Assembly (NCBI GenBank): GCA_963798445.1
Contig: CAWCTH010000003.1
Span: forward strand, 558,001 to 622,000
DNA from: DASXAI01 sp963798445
Lineage (GTDB): Bacteria; Actinomycetota; Acidimicrobiia; Acidimicrobiales; Ilumatobacteraceae
DNA length: 64,000 nt
Direction of reading: 5' to 3'
The notes beneath the pieces were generated by a model. The model was not told where the DNA came from, ran no database searches, and was given only the letters and a program-made list of their open reading frames with translations. Below, piece by piece: positions 18,679-26,472 of the stretch. The position numbers and the translations under genes were made by a program. Within the stretch, counting starts at the first letter, position 1; every line of letters begins with the position of its first letter.

Positions 18679-18951
18679 ATGACCTCGACCAAGCGCGCCG
18701 CCTGCCAGGAACCGGGCGCTCCGTCCCTCTTCCCTGACGACTGGGGCGTCGGTCGTCAGGGGCGCGCCAAGCGCGCCCAAGCCCTCGCCATCTGTAGGAC
18801 GTGCCCCGTGGTTCGGGAGTGCGGCCTACAAGCGCTCCGGGAGTTCGACAGCGGCCTGGAGGTATACGGGATTCGGTGCGGCATCGCCTTTACCGACATT
18901 ACCCGCCAGGACCGCCAGATCGCCCGGCTCCGCAATCTAGTGACGGCGTGA
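18679..18951 (+). CDS. WhiB-family iron-sulfur regulator, atypical
   Basis: A 90-residue WhiB-like protein found only in actinobacteria and their phages. The four Fe-S cysteines are at C9, C39, C42 and C48 (C-x29-C-x2-C-x5-C; AICRTCPVVRECGLQAL). The normally conserved G(V/I)WGG turn is here YGIRCG (residues 63-68), with Trp replaced by Arg and an extra Cys67. The basic tail is short (QDRQIARLRNLVTA), with no strong AT-hook. Such proteins use the cluster to sense redox/NO and bind sigma-A. ATG 18679 follows GAAGGAAG; the start gives the family's usual N-terminus. Confidence 0.88.
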   Translation: MTSTKRAACQEPGAPSLFPDDWGVGRQGRAKRAQALAICRTCPVVRECGLQALREFDSGLEVYGIRCGIAFTDITRQDRQIARLRNLVTA

Positions 18952-18966
18952 AGTATCTCGGTCCAT

Positions 18967-19974
18967 TCAGTCTGTCCATCGGCCACGCCTCGCCGCCAGA
19001 CCGAGGAGCGCACCGCCGCTTACGAGGGTGAGCAGAGCGATCAGGACGAGTGGGCTGGTGTCACTCCCGGTGTGGGCCAAGTGCTGCTGGCGGAGTTCCT
19101 GGTAAAGCGTTCTCACCTGATCCGGGTTGAGCGGCCCGAGGATCACCACATGGTCACCGGGGGTGATGACGAACGCCAAGACCTGAGGGGGCGGGTCGGG
19201 CACCGGCGCTCCGGGCGGCAATGCGTCGACCGGTGGCGGATCTGCGGGTAGGGCCGCTGTCGTCGGCGGCGACGTACCGCTCGGCGGTGCAAGTGTGCTC
19301 GTGGTCGTGGTCGTGCCGCCCGGAGCCGTGGTGCCAGCGGTGGTCGTCGTCTCGCCAGCCACCGTCGTCGTTGACCCGCTCGCCGCGAGGCCCGTGGTTG
19401 TCGTCTGCCCGGGCGTCGTCGTTCCTATCGTTGTGGACGAGCTCGACGGCGCCGATGTGGTCGTCGTGGAGGATGACGACCCTGTCGTTGTCGTCGTGGT
19501 CGTCCCGGCGGGAAGCGACGACGACGTTGTCGTTGCGGCGGTCGTCGTGGTCGTTGCAGCGGTGGTGGTGGTCGTCGCCGCCGTCGTTGTAGTTGTCTCC
19601 TCGGGCGGCTCTACCGTCTCATGAACCGCGCAGCCAGCGGCGAGAATGGCCGCACCGGCGGGCCAGTTCAGCCCGGGGAAGCTGCCGCCGCTGTACTCGA
19701 ACGGCGGGATGATGTCGCCCCAGTTGTCGGCTGGGAAGACCGGACCCGTGTGGTTGCCGTGGCCGATCTTGACGATCGAATCAGCGTCGGTCGTGATAAG
19801 GCGGTAGGGGTTGATGACCGCACGTGTCCGGTGGCAGAACGAAACCTTCTCCGCAGGCTGCTGTGCCACCACTGGTGGCCCCGTTGTCGCCGTCTGCGCC
19901 CCTGCTGGCGAGGCAACCAGCGAGAAAGCCACGAACATGTTGATTGCGACACTGGCCAGAAATGCCCGGCGCAT
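18967..19974 (-). CDS. Secreted surface protein with LAHTG sortase signal
   Basis: A 335-residue secreted protein. Residues 1-26 are a signal peptide (ends SLVASPAGA). Residues about 42-120 form a small domain with VSFCHRTRAVINPYRLITT, DNWGDIIPPFEY and GCAVHE, a Cys-bounded HGDIIP-like domain common in surface proteins. Residues about 124-235 are a mucin-like Thr/Ser linker. A further domain (QVLAFVITPGDHVVILGPLN) precedes LAHTG (299-303), a hydrophobic helix and RRGR, a class E type sortase signal. It should be anchored to the wall. No sortase gene is in the window. Confidence 0.85.
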   Translation of the reverse strand: MRRAFLASVAINMFVAFSLVASPAGAQTATTGPPVVAQQPAEKVSFCHRTRAVINPYRLITTDADSIVKIGHGNHTGPVFPADNWGDIIPPFEYSGGSFPGLNWPAGAAILAAGCAVHETVEPPEETTTTTAATTTTTAATTTTTAATTTSSSLPAGTTTTTTTGSSSSTTTTSAPSSSSTTIGTTTPGQTTTTGLAASGSTTTVAGETTTTAGTTAPGGTTTTTSTLAPPSGTSPPTTAALPADPPPVDALPPGAPVPDPPPQVLAFVITPGDHVVILGPLNPDQVRTLYQELRQQHLAHTGSDTSPLVLIALLTLVSGGALLGLAARRGRWTD

Positions 19975-20156
19975 GCGCGCATCATATGGACCCGAATGGA
20001 ATGAGGGAAGGGTTACGTCAAACGGTCACGAGTCTTCGCCGGGCCAAGTGACGGTCTGACTTGGTGCACCCGGGTCTAGCTGCGCCGATACTCCCGTTCA
20101 GACGACCTCGTTAGGGTGTTGGCGCCGCGGTCCGTGTCCCAGACTTCATAAGGGGC

Positions 20157-20203
20157 GAACTGGGGCGTGTCCGCGCGGATAGCGCGCCGACGCTCCCCAG
20201 TTC
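20157..20203. repeat. Palindromic repeat family A, copy 2 (downstream of tRNA-Val)
   Basis: GAACTGGGGCGTGTCCGCGCG at 20157-20177 pairs imperfectly with CGCGCCGACGCTCCCCAGTTC at 20183-20203, with the same outer arms as copies at 817 and 43449. It begins 9 bases after the tRNA-Val 3' end (minus strand), so here it probably ends the tRNA transcript. Confidence 0.85.
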
Positions 20204-20211
20204 CACTTCGG

Positions 20212-20285
20212 TGGGCGTGGCAGGACTCGAACCTGTGACCTCTACCGTGTCGAGGTAGCGCTCTAACCAACTGAGCTACACGCCC
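20212..20285 (-). tRNA. tRNA-Val (GAC)
   Basis: On the minus strand the cloverleaf is complete: acceptor GGGCGTG pairing with CACGCCC, discriminator A, D-arm GCTC-AGTTGGTTA-GAGC, anticodon arm CTACC-TCGACAC-GGTAG, variable AGGTC, and T-arm ending GGTTCGAGTCC. Anticodon GAC reads valine GUC/GUU codons. CCA is not encoded. Two oddities: position 33 is C instead of the near-universal U, and the T-stem has an A49-C65 mismatch. Length 74. Confidence 0.9.
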
Positions 20286-20315
20286 GCGTGAGCGCGAAAC
20301 CCTAGCAGCGCCCGC

Positions 20316-21376
20316 TCAGCGCAGCCGGACGGCGATCTCGTTGGCCACCAGCCGGCCCGAGCGCGTGAGCACCACCCGTTCGCCCTCCACCGACACCAGC
20401 CCTTCCAGCGCAGCCACGTCGAGCGCCGCCGCCGGCACGCCGTCGCGTGTCCGCAACGACAGCTGCAGCCCTTCCACCCGCCGCGTCTCCGCGTCGAGCG
20501 TCTCGCCTGCCGCTTCGGTGGGCCGGCCCGCGGTCACCGCGTCGATGTAGCGCTCTGGCGTCCGCACGTTCCACCAGCGCCGCCCGGCGTGATGCGAGTG
20601 GGCCGCGCAACCGAAGCCGAGGTAGTCACCCTGGTGCCAATACAGGAGGTTGTGACGGCACTCGTGACCGGGCCGGGCCCAGTTCGAGATCTCGTAATTC
20701 ACGAGGCCCGCGGCCGACAGCAGATCGTCGGCCAGTTCGTACTCGGCCGCCTGGCTGTCGTCGTCGGGGTGGCGCGCCGGGTCGTCGGCCAGCGGGGTGC
20801 CCGGCTCCACCGTCAATCCATAGGCGCTGATGTGGGGCGGGTCGAGGCCGAGCGCCTCGTCGAGCGTGCGGCGCCAGTCGTCCAGCGTCTCGCCGGAGCC
20901 GCCGTAGATGAGGTCGAGGTTGAAGGAGTCGAAGCCGATCTCGCGGGCCAGCGCCACGGCGTGGCGCACGTTGGCCGGATCGTGCGTACGCCCGAGGGCC
21001 GACAGCACGTGCGGCACCATCGACTGCACGCCGAGGCTCAACCGGTTCACGCCGGCGGCGCGATACGTCGCCAGCAGCGACGCCGTCACGTTGTCCGGGT
21101 TGCACTCCACCGTCACTTCGGCGCCCGGCGCCAGCGGCAACGCCGACAGCACGCGGCATCGAGCGCGCCGGCCGGCACGAGCGACGGCGTGCCCCCGCCG
21201 AAGAACACGCTCGTGACCGCCGGCATGCCGGCGGCGACCGCACGTTCCACGTCGGTCGCCAACGCCACCAGGTACGGATCGATCAAGTTCGACCGATCCG
21301 TCCAGGTGGCGAAAGCGCAGTAGTCGCACCGCTTGGTGCAGAACGGCACGTGGATGTAGACGCCGAAGGGCGTCAC
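20316..21376 (-). CDS. hemW: HemW-like radical SAM heme chaperone, one-base frameshift
   Basis: Radical SAM protein of the HemW family (long annotated as oxygen-independent coproporphyrinogen oxidase), now viewed as a heme chaperone. The N-terminus MTPFGVYIHVPFCTKRCDYC holds the C-x3-C-x2-C cluster motif, followed by SVFFGGGTPSLVP. Near 21150-21160 the frame changes and goes on as LSALPLAPGAEVTVECNPDN, then VNRLSLGVQSM and the HemW winged-helix end. The span is 3 x 353 + 2 bases, so one base is missing. The lost letter falls in GATGCCGCGTGCTG. Probably a sequencing error. It starts 4 bases after the bldD stop. Confidence 0.9.
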
Positions 21377-21380
21377 GGGG

Positions 21381-21920
21381 TCAGACGGGACGGTTGGCGT
21401 ATCGCAACCCCAAGTCGTCCAGTCGGGCCGACACCTGCTCGGGACCGAGGTCGAGGATGCAGGCCAGCGCCTTCAGGTCGTCGTGACGGATCGTGATGAC
21501 CCGACCGTTGAAGTCCTGCCGCTGGACCTGGATCAGCTTGAGGTACCGGCCGAGCATGTTGAACTCGGAGCCGCTCATCGCCTCGAGCTTCTCGAGGTCG
21601 ATGGCGATCTTGCCTTCGCCGGCGGCACGCTCGGCGCGCTCGTCGCCGAAGCCGGGACCCTCGTCCTGCGGCAGCAGCTGATCCACCGGCACGTGGTAGA
21701 AGCGTGCCAGGCGCTGGAGTCGCGGCACCGAGATGGCCCGCTCGCCCCGCTCGTAGGCGCCGAGGACCGACGCCTTGAATTCTTGCTGCGAGGCCGCCTC
21801 GACCTCTTGCAGCGACAGCCGCTTCTGACGCCGGATGGCGCGCAGCCGCTCGCCCACCTTGCGACCATACGGCGTTCCCGCTGTGGTCTCTTCGGTGGCC
21901 TCGTCGTTGGTGAAGCTCAT
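21381..21920 (-). CDS. bldD: BldD-type XRE regulator with complete c-di-GMP signature
   Basis: A 179-residue homologue of BldD, the c-di-GMP-responsive regulator of actinobacterial development. The helix-turn-helix (residues about 20-80: VGERLRAIRRQKRLSLQEVE, SVLGAYERGERAISVPRLQR) is followed by the C-terminal domain IAIDLEKLEAM to RYANRPV. The c-di-GMP signature RXD-X8-RXXD is intact: R134-Q-D136, then R145-H-D-D148. Start 21920 is preferred over 21926 because GGAAGGA is correctly spaced from it. It is followed after four bases by hemW. A BldD-like box upstream (21999-22011) suggests autoregulation. Confidence 0.93.
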   Translation of the reverse strand: MSFTNDEATEETTAGTPYGRKVGERLRAIRRQKRLSLQEVEAASQQEFKASVLGAYERGERAISVPRLQRLARFYHVPVDQLLPQDEGPGFGDERAERAAGEGKIAIDLEKLEAMSGSEFNMLGRYLKLIQVQRQDFNGRVITIRHDDLKALACILDLGPEQVSARLDDLGLRYANRPV

Positions 21921-21990
21921 CGTCATTCCTTCCGCCGTGCCCGGTCTACGCCCACCCGCCGTGGGAACCAGACATCGGCGAACTCTACCG

Positions 21991-22011
21991 GTGAGTACTC
22001 ACGCTGAGCAA
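21991..22011. promoter_or_regulatory. BldD-box-like operator and palindrome upstream of bldD
   Basis: TCACGCTGAGCAA at 21999-22011 matches the Streptomyces BldD consensus as I recall it (TnACnCwGnGTnA) at eight of nine defined positions. It overlaps a perfect 12-base palindrome GTGAGTACTCAC at 21991-22002. The site is about 75 bases upstream of the bldD start. Negative autoregulation is known for BldD; here it is inferred from this match. Confidence 0.5.
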
Positions 22012-22162
22012 GGTCGCGCCCCCTAATAAACGCGAACCGTGACCAAAACAGGTTCAATCGCTCTCTCCTCCCTCGTACCGCCTCTTGGCCCGCCCGAACC
22101 ACTCCCGACGCCGTGCCTGTACGAACCCCACCGGCCCCGGGCCCGCCACTCTGCGACACCCG

Positions 22163-22849
22163 TCACACGAGACTGGCACGTTTGGCCACCAGCAAGGCGC
22201 CAGCAGCGATCGCGGCCGTCTCGGCCCTCAAAACATTCAGCGCGAGGCCGACCGTCGGCCGCCCGCACGCCACCTCCTCCGGCGACCAACCGCCCTCCGG
22301 TCCGACCAGCACGACCGGACGGTCGAGATGGACGGGACCGCCGCCCGCGTCGGCCAGCACGGCGTCGGGCTGGCGAGCCACGGAAGCGAAGGACGCTACC
22401 GCATCCACGGTGGGCAACCAGCTCCGTCGCGACTGCATGGCCGCTTCGCGGGCGACTCGCTGCAGACGGTCACCGTGACGGCCCGAGCGGGCGCCATCCC
22501 AGCGCACCACGCAGCGGGCCGTCACCATGGGCGTGATGCGGTCGACACCCAACTCGGTGAGCTTCTGCACCACCAGCTCGGGACGCTCGCCCTTCAGCAG
22601 CGCGAAGGCGATCGTGATGCGGGGCGCCGGCGGCGCCTCGCGCATCACCTCGCCCGTCGGGCGCAGGTCGGCGTCGAACGTGCACGACCGCCAACCGCCG
22701 GCACCGTCGGACACCGTGACCACCTCGCCGCGACGCAGGCGCAGCACGCGCTCGAGATGATGGCGATCCTCGGGCGCCAGCACCGGCGTGTCCAGGTCGG
22801 CCACGAACGCGTGCGCCGCGGCGCCGACCCCTGCCGGGCCGACGTTCAC
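22163..22849 (-). CDS. rsmE: 16S rRNA m3U1498 methyltransferase RsmE
   Basis: A 228-residue SPOUT-class methyltransferase that methylates U1498 of 16S rRNA. Visible: N-terminal PUA-like part DRHHLERVLRLRRGEVVTVS, ITIAFALLKGERPELVVQKL, ELGVDRITPM, REAAMQSRRSWLP, and the knot region LVGPEGGWSPEE with LNVLRAETAA. GTG 22849 is chosen as it follows the dnaJ stop by 13 bases; earlier in-frame codons lie inside dnaJ. It is last in the hrcA-dnaJ-rsmE order, a common gene order. Confidence 0.93.
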   Translation of the reverse strand: MNVGPAGVGAAAHAFVADLDTPVLAPEDRHHLERVLRLRRGEVVTVSDGAGGWRSCTFDADLRPTGEVMREAPPAPRITIAFALLKGERPELVVQKLTELGVDRITPMVTARCVVRWDGARSGRHGDRLQRVAREAAMQSRRSWLPTVDAVASFASVARQPDAVLADAGGGPVHLDRPVVLVGPEGGWSPEEVACGRPTVGLALNVLRAETAAIAAGALLVAKRASLV

Positions 22850-22862
22850 GACCCGGCCAGGC

Positions 22863-23984
22863 TCACTTGAACGCCGACTTGATCCGGGAGAAGACCCCGA
22901 CGGCCGGCGGATCCACGACCTCACCACGCTCCTCGGCCAACCGGCGCAGGAGGTCCTGCTCGGCGGCGGTCAGCTTCGTGGGGGTGTCGACCCGCAGCAC
23001 CACGCGGATGTCGCCTCGGCCACGGCCGTCGACATGGGGCACGCCCCGACCCCGCAGCTTCAGCTCGCGCCCGCTCTGGGTGCCGGCGGCCACGGCGAGG
23101 TCCTCGGTGCCGTCGAGCGTCTCCAGTTCGATGTGGGTGCCCAGCGCCGCCTGGGCGAACGAGATGGGCATCTCCGCCACGAGGTCGTAGCCGTCACGCC
23201 CGAAGCGGTCGTGCGCTCTCACTCGCAGGTGGACGTAGAGATCGCCCGACGGTCCGCCGCGCGGCCCCGCCGCGCCCCGACCGGTGAGCCGCAGGGTGGA
23301 GCCGGTGTCGACGCCGGCGGGCACATCGACGTTGTAGGTGCGCTCCTCGACGCTGCGGCCCTCGCCCCGACACGTCGGGCAGGGGGTCAGGATGACCTGG
23401 CCGGCGCCGCCGCAACGGGGGCAGGGCCCCGCCGTCACCATCTGGCCGAAGAGGCTCTGGCGGACGCGGCGCACCTGGCCGGTGCCGGCGCATTCCAGGC
23501 ACGGCGACGCCTGCGTACCGGCGCTGGCCCCGGTGCCGTTGCAGTCGGCGCAGGCTACGGCGGTGCGCACCGTGACCGGCACGGTGGCCCCGAACACCGC
23601 CTGCTCGAAGTCGAGGTCGGCCACGACCTCCAGGTCCTGACCACGCGGCGGACCGGACGGGCCGCGCTGGCCACCGAAGGGGCTGCCCTGGCCGCCGAAG
23701 AAGGCGTCGAACAGGTCGCCGATGCCGCCACCGCCGAAGAACGCGTCACCGCCGCCGCCGGCCGCGCCCGAGACCCCGGCCTCGCCGAACTGGTCGTAGC
23801 GCGCCCGCTGGTTCGGGTCGGACAGCACCTCGTAGGCCCGCGCCAGCTCCTTGAACTGGTTCTCGGCCTGCGGGTCCGGGTTGGCGTCGGGGTGAAGCTC
23901 GCGGGCGCGGCGCCGGTAGGCGCGCTTGACCTCCTCGGCCGTCGCGCTCCGGGTGATCCCCAGCAGCTCGTAGAAGTCGGCCAT
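22863..23984 (-). CDS. dnaJ: Chaperone DnaJ
   Basis: A 373-residue type I Hsp40 that delivers clients to DnaK and stimulates its ATPase. The J-domain has the essential HPD at residues 31-33. A Gly/Phe-rich part follows (DAFFGGGGIGDLFDAFFGG). Four CxxCxGxG zinc motifs are present (CADCNGTG, CLECAGTG, CPRCGGAG, CPTCRGEG). The C-terminal substrate domains end in RIKSAFK. It lies 12 bases after hrcA and so should be co-controlled by the CIRCE site at 25026. dnaK is not in the window. Confidence 0.97.
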   Translation of the reverse strand: MADFYELLGITRSATAEEVKRAYRRRARELHPDANPDPQAENQFKELARAYEVLSDPNQRARYDQFGEAGVSGAAGGGGDAFFGGGGIGDLFDAFFGGQGSPFGGQRGPSGPPRGQDLEVVADLDFEQAVFGATVPVTVRTAVACADCNGTGASAGTQASPCLECAGTGQVRRVRQSLFGQMVTAGPCPRCGGAGQVILTPCPTCRGEGRSVEERTYNVDVPAGVDTGSTLRLTGRGAAGPRGGPSGDLYVHLRVRAHDRFGRDGYDLVAEMPISFAQAALGTHIELETLDGTEDLAVAAGTQSGRELKLRGRGVPHVDGRGRGDIRVVLRVDTPTKLTAAEQDLLRRLAEERGEVVDPPAVGVFSRIKSAFK

Positions 23985-23996
23985 GGCAGGCGGACC

Positions 23997-25001
23997 CTAG
24001 CCGTCCGACAGTCGGCGCCCGAGGCGCTCGCTGACGACGTCGACGGCGGCCAACGCGTGTGGATAGTTCATGCGGGTCGGGCCGAGCACACCGACGGTGC
24101 CGACCGGCACGCCCTCGACGATGTAGGGGGCGACGACGACCGAGCAGGCCACGAGGGGCTCGACACCGTGCTCGGCGCCGATCGCCACGGACAGGCCGCG
24201 GTGCAACACGTCGCGCAGCATGGTGACCACCACGTACTGCTGCTCCAGCGTCTGCAGCACGTTGCGCACCACCTCGACGGCGTCGAAGGCCGAGGCCATC
24301 TTCGACGCGCCGCCGACGTAGACGAGATCGTCGCTGCTGCGGTTGGCGCTGGCTTCCAGCGCGTCCGCCGCCTGGCCGCAGAGTGCGTCGACGGAGGCAT
24401 CACCGCTCGTCGTCATGGCCGCCACATCGGCCGCGGTGTGGCCGACCAGATGCATGCCGAGATGGGCCGTTGCCGCGCTCACCGCCGCCTCCGACACGTC
24501 CTGGTCGGTGTCGAGGTGGTGCTGCTCGACCGTGCCGTTGGAGCTGACCGTGACGAGCAGGACCGTGCGGGGCGCCAGCGATACGAGCTGCACCGACCGC
24601 AGGATGGCGGTCTCGTGGGCGGGCCCGATCACCACCGCGGCGTAGTCGGTGAGGCGGCTCAGGAGGCGGCTGGTCTCGTGCAGCATCTGCTCGAGAGCAC
24701 CGTGAGCGCTGTCGAAGAACGAGCGCACCTCCTGCGAGCGGGCGGCGTCGAGGTGGCCGGGATGGGCCAGGTGGTCGACGAAGAAGCGGTAGCCCTTGTC
24801 GGTGGGCACCCGCCCCGCCGACGTGTGCGGCTGGACGAGGTAGCCCTCTTGCTCCAGCACTGCCATCTCGTTGCGGACCGTCGCCGACGAGACGTTGACC
24901 CCCGGCGCGCTGGCCACGTGCCCGGAGCCCACCGGCTGGGCGGTGGTGATGTACTCCTGCACGACTGCTCTGAGGATGGCGGTCTTGCGGTCATCGAGCA
25001 T
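23997..25001 (-). CDS. hrcA: Heat-inducible transcription repressor HrcA
   Basis: A 334-residue repressor. The winged-helix N-terminus reads LDDRKTAILRAVVQEYITTA, then SSATVRNEMAVLEQEGYLVQ and PHTSAGRVPTDKGYRFFVD, all hallmarks of HrcA. The rest is the GAF-like and dimerisation region, ending MNYPHALAAVDVVSERLGRR. HrcA binds CIRCE and needs GroEL for folding, so it is released on heat shock. A CIRCE element is 25 bases upstream, so it controls itself and dnaJ. ATG 25001. Confidence 0.97.
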   Translation of the reverse strand: MLDDRKTAILRAVVQEYITTAQPVGSGHVASAPGVNVSSATVRNEMAVLEQEGYLVQPHTSAGRVPTDKGYRFFVDHLAHPGHLDAARSQEVRSFFDSAHGALEQMLHETSRLLSRLTDYAAVVIGPAHETAILRSVQLVSLAPRTVLLVTVSSNGTVEQHHLDTDQDVSEAAVSAATAHLGMHLVGHTAADVAAMTTSGDASVDALCGQAADALEASANRSSDDLVYVGGASKMASAFDAVEVVRNVLQTLEQQYVVVTMLRDVLHRGLSVAIGAEHGVEPLVACSVVVAPYIVEGVPVGTVGVLGPTRMNYPHALAAVDVVSERLGRRLSDG

Positions 25002-25025
25002 GGACAGATCCCTGGTGGCCAGTGA

Positions 25026-25052
25026 CTAGCACTCCAGGCTACCGAGTGCCAG
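25026..25052. promoter_or_regulatory. CIRCE operator (HrcA binding site)
   Basis: CTAGCACTC (25026-25034), exactly nine bases, then GAGTGCCAG (25044-25052). The consensus is TTAGCACTC-N9-GAGTGCTAA; 15 of 18 arm positions match and spacing is exact. It stands 25 bases upstream of hrcA and overlaps the photolyase stop codon. Confidence 0.9.
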
Positions 25053-26440
25053 GACGCCTCGCCGTGTCCCTTCGGCCCGTCACCAAGGCGTAACGCCGGA
25101 GCGCTTCCTCGCGTTCGACGGCGTGATCGACCATCGGACCTACGTAACCGAGGGGCGGGCCGTGTCCCGGCACCCCCCGGCCTACGAGAAAGGGCGCGTG
25201 GATGTCGCGGTCGCCCAATCCGCGCAGCTCGGGCACCCACCGGCGGATATAGCCACCACCAGGGTCGAACCGCTGCGACTGGGCGACCGGATTGAAGATG
25301 CGGAAGTACGGCGCGGCGTCGGTGCCGGTCCCGGCCACCCACTGCCAGCCGAGGTTGTTCGAGGCCAGATCGCCGTCCACCAGATGGTCCAGGAAGTGCC
25401 GGGCCCCCCACTGCCACGGGAGGTGCAGGTCCTTGACGAGGAAGCTGGCCGTCACCATGCGCACGCGGTTGTGCATCCAGCCGGTGGCGAGGAGCTGGCG
25501 CATGCCGGCGTCCACGATGGGGTAGCCCGTGGCGCCGGCGGCCCATTCGATGAGCCGCTGCTCGGCGCCGGCACCGTCGTCGACCTCCATGGCGTCCATG
25601 CGCCGGTCGAGGTTGTGCCACGGCGATCGGGGTTGGTGGAACACGATGTCGGCGTAGAACTCTCGCCACGCCAGTTCGGTGCGGAACCGGTCGTGGGCCG
25701 GGCTGTGGCCCAGCTGGGCCAGCGCCTGGCGGGGGTGGAGACATCCCCACTTGAGGTAGGGCGACAGCCCACTGGTGCCGTCGAGGTCGGGGCGGTCACG
25801 GTCGGTGTCGTAGGCGGCGAGGCCGCCGGCGACGAAGGCGTCGAGACGCTCGTGGGCCGCGACCTCGCCCGCCGGCGGCAGGACGGCCTCGACGGCCGGC
25901 GGTTCGGGGAGCGGCTCCGACGCCGTCCGGCGTGCCCACCGCACGTCCGCACCGGCCGTCGGCTGGATCGTCGATCCGTTCCGGCCGGCGGCGCGCCAGC
26001 TCCGGGCGAACGGGGTGAACACGGCGTACGGGCGGCCGTCACCCTTGCGCACCGTTCCGGGAGCCACGGCGTACGGGCGCGCCGGTGAGGACGAGCCCGA
26101 CGTGCCGGGCCCGTAACGCCGCGGCCACGGCGTGGTCTCGGCGCCGGCCGTAGGGCCCGAAGTCCTCGGTGGCGTGGACCGCGACGGCACCGGCTTCCGC
26201 CGCCACCGCCGCTACGACGGCGACGGGGTCGCCGGTGCGGACCACGAGCGCGCCACCCGTCGCTCGTTGCAGTTCGCCGAGGCAACCCGCCAGGAACGCC
26301 CGCCGGGCCGCACCGGTGGTGGCGAAGGCCGGATCGATCACGAACAGCGCCACGACCTCACCCTCGCGGGCGGCGGCGGCCAGCGCGGGGTGATCAGCCA
26401 GCCGCAGGTCGCGCCGAAACCAGAGGACAACCCGGGTCAC
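25039..26440 (-). CDS. Deoxyribodipyrimidine photolyase, one-base frameshift
   Basis: A class I cryptochrome/photolyase that repairs pyrimidine dimers with blue light and FAD. The N-terminal antenna domain reads MTRVVLWFRRDLRLADHPAL. At about 26075-26085 the frame moves at a CCC run and the protein continues YAVAPGTVRKGDGRPYAVFT, then LSPYLKWGCLHPRQAL, AWREFYADIVFHQPRSP, WMHNRVRMVTASFLVKDL, DLASNNLGWQWVAGTGTDA. The span is 3 x 467 + 1 bases, so one extra C explains the split; the restored length is about 466 residues, normal for the family. All FAD-binding motifs are intact, so I favour a sequencing indel. Confidence 0.9.
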
Positions 26441-26472
26441 GTGCCTCTACGGAGCCGAGCGCGTGGTGCGGC

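Noticed and set aside
19295..19624. Val-rich plus-strand frame opposite the LAHTG protein
   Set aside because: It is the complement of the Thr/Ser stalk (GTCGTCG repeats) and has no start context or domain.
20212..21376. tRNA-Val as an integration site for a mobile island
   Set aside because: The tRNA is followed by repeat A2 and a surface-protein gene; no integrase gene and no duplicate of the tRNA 3' end were seen.
22788..25025. 745-codon plus-strand frame over rsmE, dnaJ and hrcA
   Set aside because: It is a GC-driven mirror of three conserved minus-strand genes and has no domain of its own.
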